Source: Alistipes sp. (GTDB lineage: Bacteria; Bacteroidota; Bacteroidia; Bacteroidales; Rikenellaceae). Taken from it: a stretch of 64,000 nt of DNA. A model generated the notes under the pieces. That model saw nothing but the letters and a program-made list of their open reading frames with translations. It did no database searches and was not told the origin of the DNA. Both the position numbers and the translations under genes were made by a program. Shown here piece after piece: positions 1 to 9,030 of this stretch (position 1 is its first letter; every line of letters begins with the position of its first letter). The stretch covers positions 265,893 through 329,892 of the forward strand of contig JAFVIB010000004.1 in assembly GCA_017474235.1 (NCBI GenBank), in the 5' to 3' direction.

Positions 1-636
1 GATGCCGTCACTGCAAAATAGTGAACGATAGTCGCGCTTTACCCAAAATGGCGTTGTAATATCTATAATCTTTACCCTCATATCGGATGCGAGTTTGAAT
101 AGCGCGAGATTGTACATATCGTGCCACTGCGTTATATTCTCAAGGCAGCCGTTTAGCCATTGCAGTACATTGTCCCGTTGCGTGTGGCTCATATCCTTTG
201 TAAAGGAGTTAAAGTAGGCATCTGCAATAATGGGTGGAAGTGAGAGCAGAATAGGCTTTGCACCGAGTTGTTGAACAGATTTTATCAACTTTTCAAACTG
301 CTCGGCATATTGAGGTATCGATATGAATGGATAGTGCTCGGCTGACGGGTCGTCGGCAATTGCAGCCCAATGGTGGTCGCAGTCATTTCCGCCAAACTCC
401 ATAATGGCATACTCTGAGTGCTCTATCTCGCTCTTATATCTATTCAGATTATTAAAAGCGCGCAGCGTGGTATTCCCAAAACTCCCATAATTCTTAATCT
501 CACAACCGAGCTGCGCGCTACATATTGATACAAAACTCTCATCGAGCTGTGTGTATCGAGGCTTTGTACTATTTTGACTTTTATCTAAAACAATGCCTCG
601 CATTATCGAGTCGCCAAAGGCAATGATTCGTGGCAT
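1..636 (-). CDS. SGNH/GDSL-type hydrolase, 3' end outside window
   Basis: Open frame reading leftward from an ATG at 634-636 and running off the window edge without a stop (212 codons visible). The start FGDSIMRG carries block I of the SGNH hydrolase fold (nucleophile Ser), an internal GGND matches block III, and the last visible codons (CSDGI) lead into the usual DG-x-H block, so almost the whole domain is present. No signal peptide is seen, suggesting a cytoplasmic esterase or lipase-like enzyme; the substrate cannot be inferred. A TACCTTTG promoter box lies just upstream at 666-673, so the gene is transcribed divergently from the LytTR regulator. Family assignment is good; function is open. 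Confidence 0.8.
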   Translation of the reverse strand, partial: MPRIIAFGDSIMRGIVLDKSQNSTKPRYTQLDESFVSICSAQLGCEIKNYGSFGNTTLRAFNNLNRYKSEIEHSEYAIMEFGGNDCDHHWAAIADDPSAEHYPFISIPQYAEQFEKLIKSVQQLGAKPILLSLPPIIADAYFNSFTKDMSHTQRDNVLQWLNGCLENITQWHDMYNLALFKLASDMRVKIIDITTPFWVKRDYRSLFCSDGI

Positions 637-665
637 AATTTATATCTTCTTGTTAAATGCTGTTG

Positions 666-673
666 CAAAGGTA
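666..673 (-). promoter_or_regulatory. -7 box of SGNH hydrolase gene
   Basis: On the minus strand this reads TACCTTTG, a match to the Bacteroidota TAnnTTTG element, about 30 bases before the ATG at 636. No clear TTG at the expected upstream distance was found. Confidence 0.55.
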
Positions 674-751
674 ATAGCTCCTCAAAAAACAGAAAAATAT
701 GTGTGCCTTGTGACAAAAAATAGTGACATTATGCCATTTTTAGGGACGAAT

Positions 752-783
752 TTTGAATGTTTGGGATAAAATTTATACATTTG
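752..783 (+). promoter_or_regulatory. Promoter of LytTR regulator gene
   Basis: TTTG at 752-755, a 20-base spacer, then TACATTTG at 776-783. The expected transcription start near 787 lies downstream of an in-frame ATG at 757 but upstream of the ATG at 817. The later ATG is therefore the real start. Confidence 0.75.
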
Positions 784-816
784 TGCATTCGTCACACATT
801 TAAAAACAGTATAGAT

Positions 817-1617
817 ATGCTACAACTTCCGTCTGTTTTCCAAACAAAATCGGCACAGTTGATTCATATTGCAGCTATGCCGCTGGTATTCTTTGCCTTT
901 ATGGTAATCTATCGCCCGTTTCATATCGAAGAGCGATTGATGATAGGTAGTTTTCCGTTTGGCGTTCATCTTGTCCTTCTATCCTGTATCATCTTTGGAA
1001 CGATGTTTATAATGCGAGGCATATACTACTTTATGCGTCGCAGGATAGATAAATTGACCTACTTCTTCTGGGTGATATTAGAGATGGTGGTAGCCTCGTT
1101 TTTCGTGGCACTCTACGCTTGGCTTATGGATAGGTTGGCAGAGCCATACTTTTTGGTTCTCTCGCGTACCCTTACATGGGTGCTGCCTGTGCTGATATAT
1201 CCGTATGTTATCATCACGCTCGCCTTCTTCCTTGTGGCTCAGTATCGTTATAACCGTTTGGAGGAGCGTCAGGAGCAGAAGATGAGATTCTATGATGGTC
1301 GTAAAAATCTGAAACTTGTTGTGCCGGCATCGTCAATCCTCTATATCTCTGCCGAGGAGAACTATGTCAATATTACATACCTCGACGGTACGCAGTTGTG
1401 TGAATATATGGTGCGTAGCTCGATGAAATCTATAGAGAGCCTCTGCGCAGAGTACGGTCTGTTGCGCTGTCATCGCTCCTATTTTGTCAATCCGACACAT
1501 GTCAAAGCTCTGCGCAGAGAGCGCGAGGGTGTTATTGTGGCTCAAATAGATATAGATTTGGCTAAAGATATTCCTGTGACAAAACGCTATTATGAGGCTT
1601 TGTCGGAGAGAATATAG
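817..1617 (+). CDS. Membrane-anchored LytTR-family transcription regulator
   Basis: 266 residues. The N-terminal half has about four hydrophobic segments (roughly residues 15-35, 45-70, 80-105, 115-145). A LytTR DNA-binding domain follows at about 165-262, recognised from ENYVNITYLDG, CHRSYFVNPTHV and IPVTKRYYEAL. Soluble LytTR regulators normally carry a receiver domain; here it is replaced by a membrane unit, so signal input is probably sensed directly in the membrane without a partner kinase, and no kinase gene is adjacent. A longer frame starts at 757 but begins upstream of the predicted transcription start, so the ATG at 817 was chosen. It is divergent from the SGNH hydrolase and followed by gcvH, which has its own promoter. 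Targets are unknown. Confidence 0.85.
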   Translation: MLQLPSVFQTKSAQLIHIAAMPLVFFAFMVIYRPFHIEERLMIGSFPFGVHLVLLSCIIFGTMFIMRGIYYFMRRRIDKLTYFFWVILEMVVASFFVALYAWLMDRLAEPYFLVLSRTLTWVLPVLIYPYVIITLAFFLVAQYRYNRLEERQEQKMRFYDGRKNLKLVVPASSILYISAEENYVNITYLDGTQLCEYMVRSSMKSIESLCAEYGLLRCHRSYFVNPTHVKALRREREGVIVAQIDIDLAKDIPVTKRYYEALSERI

Positions 1618-1646
1618 TTTTCGCACTTTAAAAAAGTGAACGATTG

Positions 1647-1677
1647 TTGTTATAATCTGAAAAAAGTATTATATTTG
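1647..1677 (+). promoter_or_regulatory. Promoter of gcvH
   Basis: TTG at 1647-1649, a 20-base spacer, then TATATTTG at 1670-1677. The leader to the gcvH ATG at 1717 is about 35 bases. Confidence 0.75.
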
Positions 1678-1716
1678 TACGATAAAAAGAGTGCAAATAC
1701 CTAAAATCATATAACT

Positions 1717-2100
1717 ATGGCAAATATTCCTGTAGAATTGAAGTACTCTGACGACCATGAGTGGTGTCGTGTAGAGGGTGATTATGCTTATGTAGGCATT
1801 ACCGATTTCGCTCAGAGCGAGCTTGGCGATATCGTCTTTGTTGATATTCCAACAGAGGGCGAGGAGCTTGCTGCCGGCGATGTATTCGGTACAATTGAGG
1901 CTGTAAAGACCGTATCTGATGCCTTCCTCCCTGTTTCAGGTGTTATTGAGGAGGTAAACCCTGCTATCGATGCAGACCCTGCACTTGTAAATAGCGATCC
2001 TTATGGCGAGGGCTGGATGGTAAAGGTTAAGATGTCTAACCCTGCAGAGGTAGATGGCTTGCTTACAGCTGAGCAATATACAGCACTTATTTCGAAATAG
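1717..2100 (+). CDS. gcvH: Glycine cleavage system H protein
   Basis: 127 residues, the usual length for GcvH, the lipoyl carrier that shuttles the aminomethyl group between the P, T and L proteins of the glycine cleavage complex in the cytoplasm. The lipoylation site is Lys64 in the conserved context [12 protein letters not shown]. The N-terminal motif [13 protein letters not shown] and the C-terminal [12 protein letters not shown] are typical. The other glycine cleavage genes (gcvP, gcvT, lpd) are not in this window, so H is encoded apart from its partners. A well-formed promoter precedes it. mdh follows after 28 bases with no promoter seen between them, so the two may be co-transcribed. 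Confidence 0.96.
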   Translation: MANIPVELKYSDDHEWCRVEGDYAYVGITDFAQSELGDIVFVDIPTEGEELAAGDVFGTIEAVKTVSDAFLPVSGVIEEVNPAIDADPALVNSDPYGEGWMVKVKMSNPAEVDGLLTAEQYTALISK

Positions 2101-2128
2101 TAGATTTTCATTAATAAAACAAAAAACT

Positions 2129-3082
2129 ATGTCAAAAGTTACAGTTATCGGCGCAGGTGCAGTAGGTGCAACTTGTGCAAATGTATTGGCTTGCCGTGGC
2201 GTTGCAAGCGAGGTTGTTCTTGTTGATATCAAGGATGGTCTGTCAGAGGGTAAGATGCTGGATATGTTCCAGGCAGCTGCTACTCAGGGCTACAAGACTA
2301 AGTTGGTAGGTGTTACTGCTACAGATGCTGAGGGTTACAAGCCAACAGCAAACTCTGATGTTATCGTTGTTACTTCTGGTATTCCTCGTAAGCCGGGTAT
2401 GACTCGTGAGGAGCTTATCGGTATCAACGCAGGTATCGTTAAGGGTGTTGTAGGTAACGCGCTTAAGTGGTCTCCAAAGGCTATCGTTGTTGTTATCTCT
2501 AACCCTATGGATACAATGACTTACCTCGCACTCAAGGCTACAGGTCTTAAGAAGAACCGTATTATCGGTATGGGTGGTGCACTCGACTCTTCTCGTTTCC
2601 GTTGCTACCTCTCTAAGGCTACCGGCGTAGGTATTCAGGATATTGACGGTATGGTTATCGGTGGTCACGGTGATACCACTATGGTACCGCTCACTTCAAA
2701 GGCTACAATCAAGGGTGTTCCTGCATCTCAGTTCCTCTCAAAGAAGAAGCTCGAGCAGGTTGCTGCTGACACAATGGTTGGTGGTGCTACCCTTACAGGT
2801 CTTCTCGGCACTTCTGCTTGGTATGCTCCAGGTTCAGCAGGTGCTTATGTTGTTGATGCTATCATCAACGATACTAAGGCTATCGTTCCTTGCTCAGTTC
2901 TTCTCGAGGGTGAGTATGGTCAGGAGGATATCTGCCTCGGCGTACCTGTAGTTCTCGGTAAGAAGGGTATTGAGAAGATCGTTAAGGTTGACCTTACAAA
3001 GGAGGAGAAGGCTAAGTTTGACGCTGCTGCTGATGCTGTTCGTAAGGTTAATGGTGCTCTTTACGAGATCGGCGCATTATAA
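2129..3082 (+). CDS. mdh: Malate dehydrogenase (LDH-like type)
   Basis: 317 residues. NAD-dependent oxidation of malate to oxaloacetate. The Rossmann motif GAGAVG is at residues 8-13. The mobile loop IPRKPGMTR supplies Arg87 and Arg93, Arg156 is in DSSRFR, and the catalytic His180 is in IGGHGD. The Arg in the mobile loop marks malate rather than lactate specificity, and the length fits the LDH-like bacterial MDH group. The start was set at the ATG at 2129, matching family N-termini (MSKVTVIGAG); an upstream in-frame ATG at 2054 lies inside gcvH. Codon use is markedly regular, as expected for a highly expressed gene. The stop codon is the first part of repeat element A1. Confidence 0.96.
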   Translation: MSKVTVIGAGAVGATCANVLACRGVASEVVLVDIKDGLSEGKMLDMFQAAATQGYKTKLVGVTATDAEGYKPTANSDVIVVTSGIPRKPGMTREELIGINAGIVKGVVGNALKWSPKAIVVVISNPMDTMTYLALKATGLKKNRIIGMGGALDSSRFRCYLSKATGVGIQDIDGMVIGGHGDTTMVPLTSKATIKGVPASQFLSKKKLEQVAADTMVGGATLTGLLGTSAWYAPGSAGAYVVDAIINDTKAIVPCSVLLEGEYGQEDICLGVPVVLGKKGIEKIVKVDLTKEEKAKFDAAADAVRKVNGALYEIGAL

Positions 3083-3207
3083 ATTTCATTTTAAGTGGAA
3101 TTTACTTCCGCTAACAAAAAAGTCCCACCAATGGCTGTACTTATTAGTACTATCCATCGGTGGGATTTTTTGTCGAGCGTTGTAACTTCCTACTTAAAAT
3201 GAAATTT
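3081..3207 (+). repeat. Family A structured element, copy A1 (terminator-like)
   Basis: Long imperfect hairpin starting inside the mdh stop codon. The outer arms 3081-3100 and 3187-3207 pair over about 20 bp. Inside are the family signatures CTTCCGCTAACAAAAA (left) and CGAGCGTTG (right), which pair as CGCT/AGCG plus ACAAAAAA/TTTTTTGT around a small internal loop. The inner stem CCCACC-AA-TGG / CCA-TC-GGTGGG is followed by a T run, so it should act as an intrinsic terminator. The tip has GTAC on each side of a 6-base loop. Copies A2 (16843), A3 (29598) and A4 (38281) share the flanks but differ in both stems. The rest of the gap to mnmA (3208-3256) holds a short CCCT/AGGG inverted repeat and nothing else I can name. 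Confidence 0.75.
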
Positions 3208-3256
3208 AGGGTGAAGATTACCCTTACTTAAAATCAGATTTTGAGAGAGTTTAGGA

Positions 3257-4309
3257 CTACTCCTCCATAATAATTCCGCCGCCGAGAAGAGTGTCGCCAC
3301 GGTAGAAGGCTGCGGCTTGACCGGCTGCTATGGCAGTAAGTGGCTCGTAGAGGGTAATGTGCAGAGTATTGTCCGGCAATAGGGTAACGGTGCAGCGATT
3401 TGCCTGCTTACGGTAGCGGATTTTTACAATCACATCATCTCTATCTAAGAGCAGAGAGGGGTTGATGATATTCCAACTCTTCAACTGCATCTCCGTACGC
3501 TCAAGAGATTTCAAATTTCCAAGCACCACCTTATTCTCCGAAGGGATAATCTCCTTTACAAAGACTGCCTGATTTAGGTCAATGCCCAAGCCCCTTCTTT
3601 GACCGATGGTATAGAAGGGATAACCCTCGTGCCAAGCTATAAAGTTGCCATCAGTATCGACAAATTTGCCCCTCTGTATAGCCTCTACCGGAACATTACT
3701 GCGCAAAAATGTGCGATAATCCATCGGGCAGAAACAGACTCCGAGGCTATCTCTCTTTTGCGCAACCTTCTGAAAACCACGCTCTTCGGCTATTTCGCGG
3801 ACGCGCAATTTGGTAAGAGCCCCTATTGGTAGCAGCATCCTCTCTAAAATATCTTGCGGCAGTCCCCACAAAAAGAAAGATTGGTCTTTGTCCTTGTCGG
3901 CTCCGGCTGTGATGTGCCAAAAGTTATCTATGCGCTGTTTCTGCACATAGTGTCCGGTAGCTATGTGGTAAATCCCCATCTGGTCTGCCAATTTGCGGAG
4001 CAGTGTCCACTTGAGATAGTTGTTACAAAGGGTGCAAGGGACGGGCGTATGCCCATCCATATATTCACGGATAAAGTAGTCGATGATGGTCGATTTGAAG
4101 ACCTCTCTTTGGTCGGATACTATGTGCGAAATACCCAAACGGTGACACAAATCACGAGCATCATCAAGATACTCTGTGCAGCCCTCCTTCTCATAGAAAC
4201 GGAAGGTTACCCCTGTCACTTCGTATCCGGCATCTTGCAGAAGCAGGGCAGCTACGGAGCTATCCGTGCCGCCACTCATCCCCAATAAAACTCGCCTGTT
4301 CGGTTTCAC
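3257..4309 (-). CDS. mnmA: tRNA 2-thiouridine(34) synthase MnmA
   Basis: 350 residues. Thiolates uridine 34 of tRNAs for Lys, Glu and Gln. The PP-loop SGGTDSS is at residues 12-18 (family usually SGGVDSS). One catalytic Cys is Cys92 in TPVPCTLCN; the second is Cys192 or Cys194 in GVCFC, where the family normally has GxCF. ATGHY (118-122) and the C-terminal beta-barrel region ([11 protein letters not shown], then KIRYR) are present. It lies 5 bases downstream of der on the same strand, so both are probably transcribed from the der promoter. Several Bacteroidota carry more than one MnmA-like protein; I cannot tell whether this is the only copy. Confidence 0.93.
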   Translation of the reverse strand: MKPNRRVLLGMSGGTDSSVAALLLQDAGYEVTGVTFRFYEKEGCTEYLDDARDLCHRLGISHIVSDQREVFKSTIIDYFIREYMDGHTPVPCTLCNNYLKWTLLRKLADQMGIYHIATGHYVQKQRIDNFWHITAGADKDKDQSFFLWGLPQDILERMLLPIGALTKLRVREIAEERGFQKVAQKRDSLGVCFCPMDYRTFLRSNVPVEAIQRGKFVDTDGNFIAWHEGYPFYTIGQRRGLGIDLNQAVFVKEIIPSENKVVLGNLKSLERTEMQLKSWNIINPSLLLDRDDVIVKIRYRKQANRCTVTLLPDNTLHITLYEPLTAIAAGQAAAFYRGDTLLGGGIIMEE

Positions 4310-4314
4310 AACTG

Positions 4315-5619
4315 CTACTTCTGTCGGAAGTAAATCTGGATAGGCACACCTGAGAAGTCGTACTGCTCGCGGATGTGGTTCTCCAAGAATCGGCGGTAGT
4401 TCTCGCGGATATACTGCGGCAGATTGCAGAAGAATGCGAACTGCGGCGTAGGTGTTGGCAACTGCATTGCGTACTTTATACGGATATACTTACCCTTCAC
4501 TGTTGGCGGAGGGGTAGTCTCGATAATTGGTAGTATAAAGTCGTTAAGCTCCGAGGTCGGTATGCGGCGTGAGCGCGAGTTGCATACGCGGATAGCAGTT
4601 TGCAGTACATCGAGGATGCGCTGCTTGTGAAGTGCCGATGTGAAGATAATCGGAATATCGCTAAATGGAGCGAGCTTCTTCTCGAGGAACTCCTTCCACT
4701 CCTTCATCGTATTATTCTCCTTCTCGACAAGGTCCCACTTGTTTACCACAATCACACAACCCTTGCGGTTGCGGACAATGAGGTTGTGGATATTGAGGTC
4801 CTGAGACTCGATACCCTGCTGTGCATCGAGCATAAGGATACATACATCCGAAGCCTCAATAGCACGAATTGAGCGCATTACAGAGTAGAACTCAAGGTCC
4901 TCCATAGTCTTGCCCTTCTTGCGCATACCTGCGGTATCGACAAGGTAGAAATCCATTCCGTACTTATTGTAGCGGGTATGGATAGAGTCGCGGGTCGTAC
5001 CTGCAATATTTGTAACGATATTGCGCTCCTGACCCAGCAGAGCGTTGGTCATAGATGACTTACCCACATTCGGACGACCTACAATGGTAATGCGAGGCAA
5101 ATCCTCCAACTCGTCTGCCGAGCAATCCTCAGGCAGGAGCTTGAGAATCTCATCCATCAGCTCACCCGTGCCACTGCCCGACATAGAGCTGATGCAGAAC
5201 GGATCGCCAAGACCGAGGGTGTAAAACTCGTGCGAGTTGTAGATAAGCTCGTAATTATCAACCTTGTTGCAGACAAGAATTACACGCTTCTTTGCACGAC
5301 GCAGAATCTCTGCCATCATCATATCGAGGTCAGTTACACCTGTACCAACCTCTACAAGGAAGAGAATAACATCTGCCTCCTCGATTGCAAGGAGTACCTG
5401 ACGGCGAATCTCATCCTCAAAGAGGTCATCGCTGTTTACAGTGTAGCCACCTGTGTCGATAATCGAAAATTCACGACCGTTCCAGTCGGTTTTGCCATAG
5501 TGGCGGTCACGCGTTGTGCCGGCTGTGGCATCTACAATAGCTTGACGCTGACCCACAAGACGGTTGAAGAGGGTACTCTTACCCACATTAGGACGACCAA
5601 CGATTGCAACAAGACTCAT
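4315..5619 (-). CDS. der: Ribosome biogenesis GTPase Der (EngA)
   Basis: 434 residues with two tandem GTPase domains, which is diagnostic for Der, a factor for 50S subunit maturation. Domain 1 has a P-loop GRPNVGKST at 8-16, DTGG at 55-58 and NKVD at 118-121. Domain 2 has a P-loop GRPNVGKSS at 181-189, DTAGMRKKG and NKWD. A C-terminal KH-like domain follows (about 350-434). The final residues are basic as in relatives. First gene of the der-mnmA unit; its promoter is at 5660-5690. Confidence 0.97.
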   Translation of the reverse strand: MSLVAIVGRPNVGKSTLFNRLVGQRQAIVDATAGTTRDRHYGKTDWNGREFSIIDTGGYTVNSDDLFEDEIRRQVLLAIEEADVILFLVEVGTGVTDLDMMMAEILRRAKKRVILVCNKVDNYELIYNSHEFYTLGLGDPFCISSMSGSGTGELMDEILKLLPEDCSADELEDLPRITIVGRPNVGKSSMTNALLGQERNIVTNIAGTTRDSIHTRYNKYGMDFYLVDTAGMRKKGKTMEDLEFYSVMRSIRAIEASDVCILMLDAQQGIESQDLNIHNLIVRNRKGCVIVVNKWDLVEKENNTMKEWKEFLEKKLAPFSDIPIIFTSALHKQRILDVLQTAIRVCNSRSRRIPTSELNDFILPIIETTPPPTVKGKYIRIKYAMQLPTPTPQFAFFCNLPQYIRENYRRFLENHIREQYDFSGVPIQIYFRQK

Positions 5620-5659
5620 AATATGCTCTGTTTTATAATATTATCTCAAAATTCCGCCA

Positions 5660-5690
5660 CAAAGGTAGTAAAAATCCTTGTATCAACAAA
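5660..5690 (-). promoter_or_regulatory. Promoter of der-mnmA
   Basis: Minus strand: TTTG (5687-5690), a 19-base spacer, TACCTTTG (5660-5667). The leader to the der ATG is about 35 bases. Confidence 0.75.
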
Positions 5691-5799
5691 AAAGAGGCGA
5701 GAGGTTGCCAATTTATCTTGTAAGCCTGCAATGTATCAATTATTTTTAATAGTCGATATATTTTTATAGGAAAAGGGTGGCGGATTGGGAAAATTTTAC

Positions 5800-5807
5800 T
5801 ATTTTTG
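5800..5807 (+). promoter_or_regulatory. -7 box directly before barrel-protein gene
   Basis: TATTTTTG ends 5 bases before the ATG at 5813. With the usual Bacteroidota spacing the transcript would start within about 2 bases of the start codon, so it is leaderless or nearly so. It also rules out the in-frame start at 5777. Confidence 0.55.
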
Positions 5808-5812
5808 GCATT

Positions 5813-6430
5813 ATGAAGAGAAGTGTGCTTATAGTGCTCTTTGCACTGATGGGTCTGATAGCTACAGCCGGCGGTGTTCCGGGCTTTAGGACGGAGTTCG
5901 GCATTGTGGCGGGTGTAAATCAGCCGTTTATGCGGGCAGATATGGGGCAGTCATCTGCAAGCCTGAAGGCAACAACCGGTTTTACTGCCGGACTGCATAT
6001 GGGGCTTAGGATTGTCGGGGTGCTGGGTATTCAGCCCGAGATTCTCTACTCATATCACAAGATTGGCGTAACAGATGAGAAGCAGAAGTTCACGACAGAT
6101 ATAAAGTGCAACACGATGCAAATTCCGGTGCTCGTGTCGTTGCGCATTGCTGCGGTAAGGATAAATGTCGGTCCTGTATTTACGGTTATGGACAATCCGA
6201 CATACCTTGACAAGGATAGCGAGAAGGTGCTCTTTGGGCGTATCTATCCGACGGTATCGTATGCTGCGGGCGTGAGTGCCTGTCTGTTTGGGCGACTGTT
6301 GATAGATGGCAGAATCTCGAGCGGGCTGAAGAGTATGGAGAATTTTCTCTCTTACTCGGCAAAGCAGGAGGGGCATACTATTAAGACAACAACATTTAAT
6401 GCACAACTTAAAGTGGGAGTTTTATTCTGA
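5813..6430 (+). CDS. Outer-membrane beta-barrel protein (porin-like, small)
   Basis: 205 residues. The signal peptide is MKRSVLIVLFALMGLIATAGG. The body has alternating aromatic and glycine-rich strands (for example TGFTAGLHMGLRIVG, PVLVSLRIAAVRINVGPVF), ending in FNAQLKVGVLF, a strand with a terminal Phe as expected for Bam-inserted barrels. It resembles the Bacteroidota outer membrane beta-barrel domain family, of unknown ligand. The start was chosen at the ATG opening the signal peptide, just after a TATTTTTG box. It is the first gene of a tight run: the stop overlaps the phoH start (TGATG). Confidence 0.8.
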   Translation: MKRSVLIVLFALMGLIATAGGVPGFRTEFGIVAGVNQPFMRADMGQSSASLKATTGFTAGLHMGLRIVGVLGIQPEILYSYHKIGVTDEKQKFTTDIKCNTMQIPVLVSLRIAAVRINVGPVFTVMDNPTYLDKDSEKVLFGRIYPTVSYAAGVSACLFGRLLIDGRISSGLKSMENFLSYSAKQEGHTIKTTTFNAQLKVGVLF

Positions 6431-7446
6431 TGACACAAGGGGAAGGTAAAGTAATATCGGTAGAAAATATAGATACCCGAGAGCTGTATGGGGCGAAGAA
6501 TGTCTATCTTGAGCAGATAAAGGCACTCCATCCGAAGCTCAAGATAATTGCCAGAGGACATACGCTCAAGGTGCTTGGCAGTAAGGGCGATATTGAGCGT
6601 TTTGAGCGTCGTATGCAGTCGCTCATTGACTATTACGACCGCTATGGGCATATCTCAAAGGAGGTTGTGGATCAATCTTTTGCTGCCGGTTTTACTACGG
6701 GAGATGCTCCGTCAGAGGCTACAACGCCTATTCGCGATAATGAGGCGATAGTATATGGCAATAACGGCATAGTTGTCAAAGCCCGCACAGATAATCAGCG
6801 AAAGTTGGTCAATCTCTACGATAAGTGCGACCTTATTTTTGCCACAGGTCCTGCGGGTACGGGTAAGACCTATACGGCTATTGCACTTGCTGTGCGTGCG
6901 TTGCGTGACCGTCAGGTGCGCCGCGTCATTCTGACTCGTCCGGCTGTTGAGGCGGGCGAGAAGCTCGGCTTTTTGCCCGGAGATATGAAGGAGAAGCTCG
7001 ACCCATATTTGCAGCCGCTCTATGATGCGTTGAATGATATGATTCCGCCTCTGAAGTTGCAGAAGTTTATTGAGGATGGCACGGTGCAGATTGCTCCGCT
7101 GGCATATATGCGCGGTCGTACGCTTGATAATGCCTTTGTAATTCTTGACGAGGCGCAGAATACCACCCGCTCACAGATAAAGATGTTCCTTACCCGTATG
7201 GGTCGTAACGCCAAGTTTATCGTTACGGGAGATGTTACGCAGGTCGATTTGCCGCGCAAAAGCGATAGTGGTCTTGTGCGCGCTATGAATACAGTGAGGG
7301 GTATCAACGGTATTGGCTTTGTCGAGTTTGACCGTACAGATATTGTCCGCCACGAACTTGTAAAGTATATTGTCGATGCCTTTGACCGTCAGGATGAGTT
7401 GGAGAACTCACTGCGCAGGGCTGCAAAGGAGGAGAGTAATCAGTAA
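6430..7446 (+). CDS. phoH: PhoH-family ATPase
   Basis: 338 residues, similar to YbeZ/PhoH proteins, cytoplasmic ATPases linked to RNA metabolism and ribosome quality control. A small N-terminal KH-like region (about 20-70) precedes the P-loop domain. Walker A GPAGTGKT is at 140-147, Walker B VILDE at 237-241, and the sensor stretch VTGDVTQVDLP follows. In many bacteria phoH sits beside ybeY; here it is instead between a barrel protein and a sulfatase. The start codon shares a base with the stop of the upstream gene, indicating translational coupling. Confidence 0.93.
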   Translation: MTQGEGKVISVENIDTRELYGAKNVYLEQIKALHPKLKIIARGHTLKVLGSKGDIERFERRMQSLIDYYDRYGHISKEVVDQSFAAGFTTGDAPSEATTPIRDNEAIVYGNNGIVVKARTDNQRKLVNLYDKCDLIFATGPAGTGKTYTAIALAVRALRDRQVRRVILTRPAVEAGEKLGFLPGDMKEKLDPYLQPLYDALNDMIPPLKLQKFIEDGTVQIAPLAYMRGRTLDNAFVILDEAQNTTRSQIKMFLTRMGRNAKFIVTGDVTQVDLPRKSDSGLVRAMNTVRGINGIGFVEFDRTDIVRHELVKYIVDAFDRQDELENSLRRAAKEESNQ

Positions 7447-7455
7447 GTAGCTACT

Positions 7456-9027
7456 ATGAGAGAATTAGGGAAAATCGCAGGTTTGATTTCGACAACACTT
7501 ACCCTTGTCGGATGTGGAGAGGAGTGTAAAATTCCTCAAAAACCAAATATCCTCTTTATTATTGCGGAGGATATGAGCCTTGACCTTGAGTGTTATGGCT
7601 GTAAGGGAGTGCAGACCCCGAATATCAACCGTCTTGCAGAGAACGGGGTAATGTACACCAATGCTCGATGCTGCTCATCTATCAGCTCTCCGACCCGCTC
7701 GGCGATGATGACAGGTCTGCATCAGACAGTATCGGGTAGCCATAACCATCGCAGCAACCGCGATGTACCTCTTCCGGCAGGTATTCTGCCTGTGACATCA
7801 TATCTCAGAGATGCCGGTTATACCTGCGTTTTAGGTAATAAGAGTTGCTACGAAAATAAGAATATTGCATATAACGATGTGCAGAGCAGTCGTAAGATAG
7901 ACTGTAATTTCCGTTGGGATATGGTGGGCGAGTACGATGGAGTCGAAAACTTCGGACTATTTGACAAACTCCACGAGGTAAACCCCGACGATGTGCCATT
8001 CTTCTGCCAAATATCGCTCTATATTACCCATCGTGGCGACCATTGGAACCGTATCCGCAGAGCGTCAGACGACCCTGTAAATCCAGCAGAGGTTGAGGTG
8101 CCGCCATATATGCCTGACCATCCGACAGTGCGTCACGATATAGCGACACTGCTTGACCAAGTGGAGTATATGGATGGCGAGGTGGGTATGATTCTCGATG
8201 AGTTTGAGCGTAAAGGACTTATGGAGAATACTATCGTATTTTTCGTTGCCGATAATGGTCGTTGTGATGTGCGCGCAAAGTCTTATCTCTATGAGCCGGG
8301 TACGCGTGTGCCGCTGATTGTTAGCGGTAAGGGTATTAAGCCGGCTGTTGTTGAGCAGCTTGTCAGTGAGCTCGACTTGCCGGCATCATTCCTACATTTG
8401 GCAGGTGTTGAGCAGCCTGACTACTATCAAGGCAGGGTGCTTAATGCACTGCTACCAGAGGGCGAGCAGCAGAAACCATATGACTACCTCTATACGGCAG
8501 CCGATAATTTCGATGATATTATCGAGTGTTTCCGTGCGGTACATGACAATCGTTATACATACATCCGTAACCACCTTCCGCAATACCCATACGACCGTGC
8601 GCAGATGTATATGGATCTGCATCGACCATCTCTGCACATTATGCGTCAGCTGAAGGCAAAGGGAGAACTTGATGAAAATCAGCTGCTCTTTATGGCGCCG
8701 ACAAAACCCGTAGAGGAGCTGTATGACTATACGACAGACCCACACTGCATCCATAATTTAGCATTAGACCCTAACTATGCCGAGGATTTGGAGCGTATGA
8801 GGGGCTATATGGCAGATTGGCAGGCGAAAAATGGCGATAAGGGGCTTGATGACCTCCATTCACGCACTCTATCGGATGGCTATAAGGAGGAGAATCGCCT
8901 GCGACACTACCTAAAAACCAAGCAGCCGAAAGTTTGGGAGGATATATGTAGTGGAATTATCTTCGATGAGTATGACCACTATAAAAAGATGATGAAAAGA
9001 GAACAACAAAATAATAAAACCTTATAA
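7456..9027 (+). CDS. Ser-type sulfatase lipoprotein, sulfoglucosamine-sulfohydrolase-like
   Basis: 523 residues. A lipoprotein signal ends in LVGC (Cys20). The sulfatase core begins NILFIIAEDMS. The active-site signature S-x-P-x-R is at residues 77-81 (SSPTR, followed by SAMMTG), so Ser77 should be converted to formylglycine by an anaerobic sulfatase-maturating enzyme, which is not in the window. DNGR near residue 267 supplies further metal ligands. Sequence style is closest to N-sulfoglucosamine sulfohydrolases, which suggests action on sulfated glycans at the cell surface; the real substrate is unproven. No SusC/SusD pair is nearby, which is unusual for a Bacteroidota sulfatase. It is 9 bases after phoH. 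Confidence 0.85.
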   Translation: MRELGKIAGLISTTLTLVGCGEECKIPQKPNILFIIAEDMSLDLECYGCKGVQTPNINRLAENGVMYTNARCCSSISSPTRSAMMTGLHQTVSGSHNHRSNRDVPLPAGILPVTSYLRDAGYTCVLGNKSCYENKNIAYNDVQSSRKIDCNFRWDMVGEYDGVENFGLFDKLHEVNPDDVPFFCQISLYITHRGDHWNRIRRASDDPVNPAEVEVPPYMPDHPTVRHDIATLLDQVEYMDGEVGMILDEFERKGLMENTIVFFVADNGRCDVRAKSYLYEPGTRVPLIVSGKGIKPAVVEQLVSELDLPASFLHLAGVEQPDYYQGRVLNALLPEGEQQKPYDYLYTAADNFDDIIECFRAVHDNRYTYIRNHLPQYPYDRAQMYMDLHRPSLHIMRQLKAKGELDENQLLFMAPTKPVEELYDYTTDPHCIHNLALDPNYAEDLERMRGYMADWQAKNGDKGLDDLHSRTLSDGYKEENRLRHYLKTKQPKVWEDICSGIIFDEYDHYKKMMKREQQNNKTL

Positions 9028-9030
9028 ACT

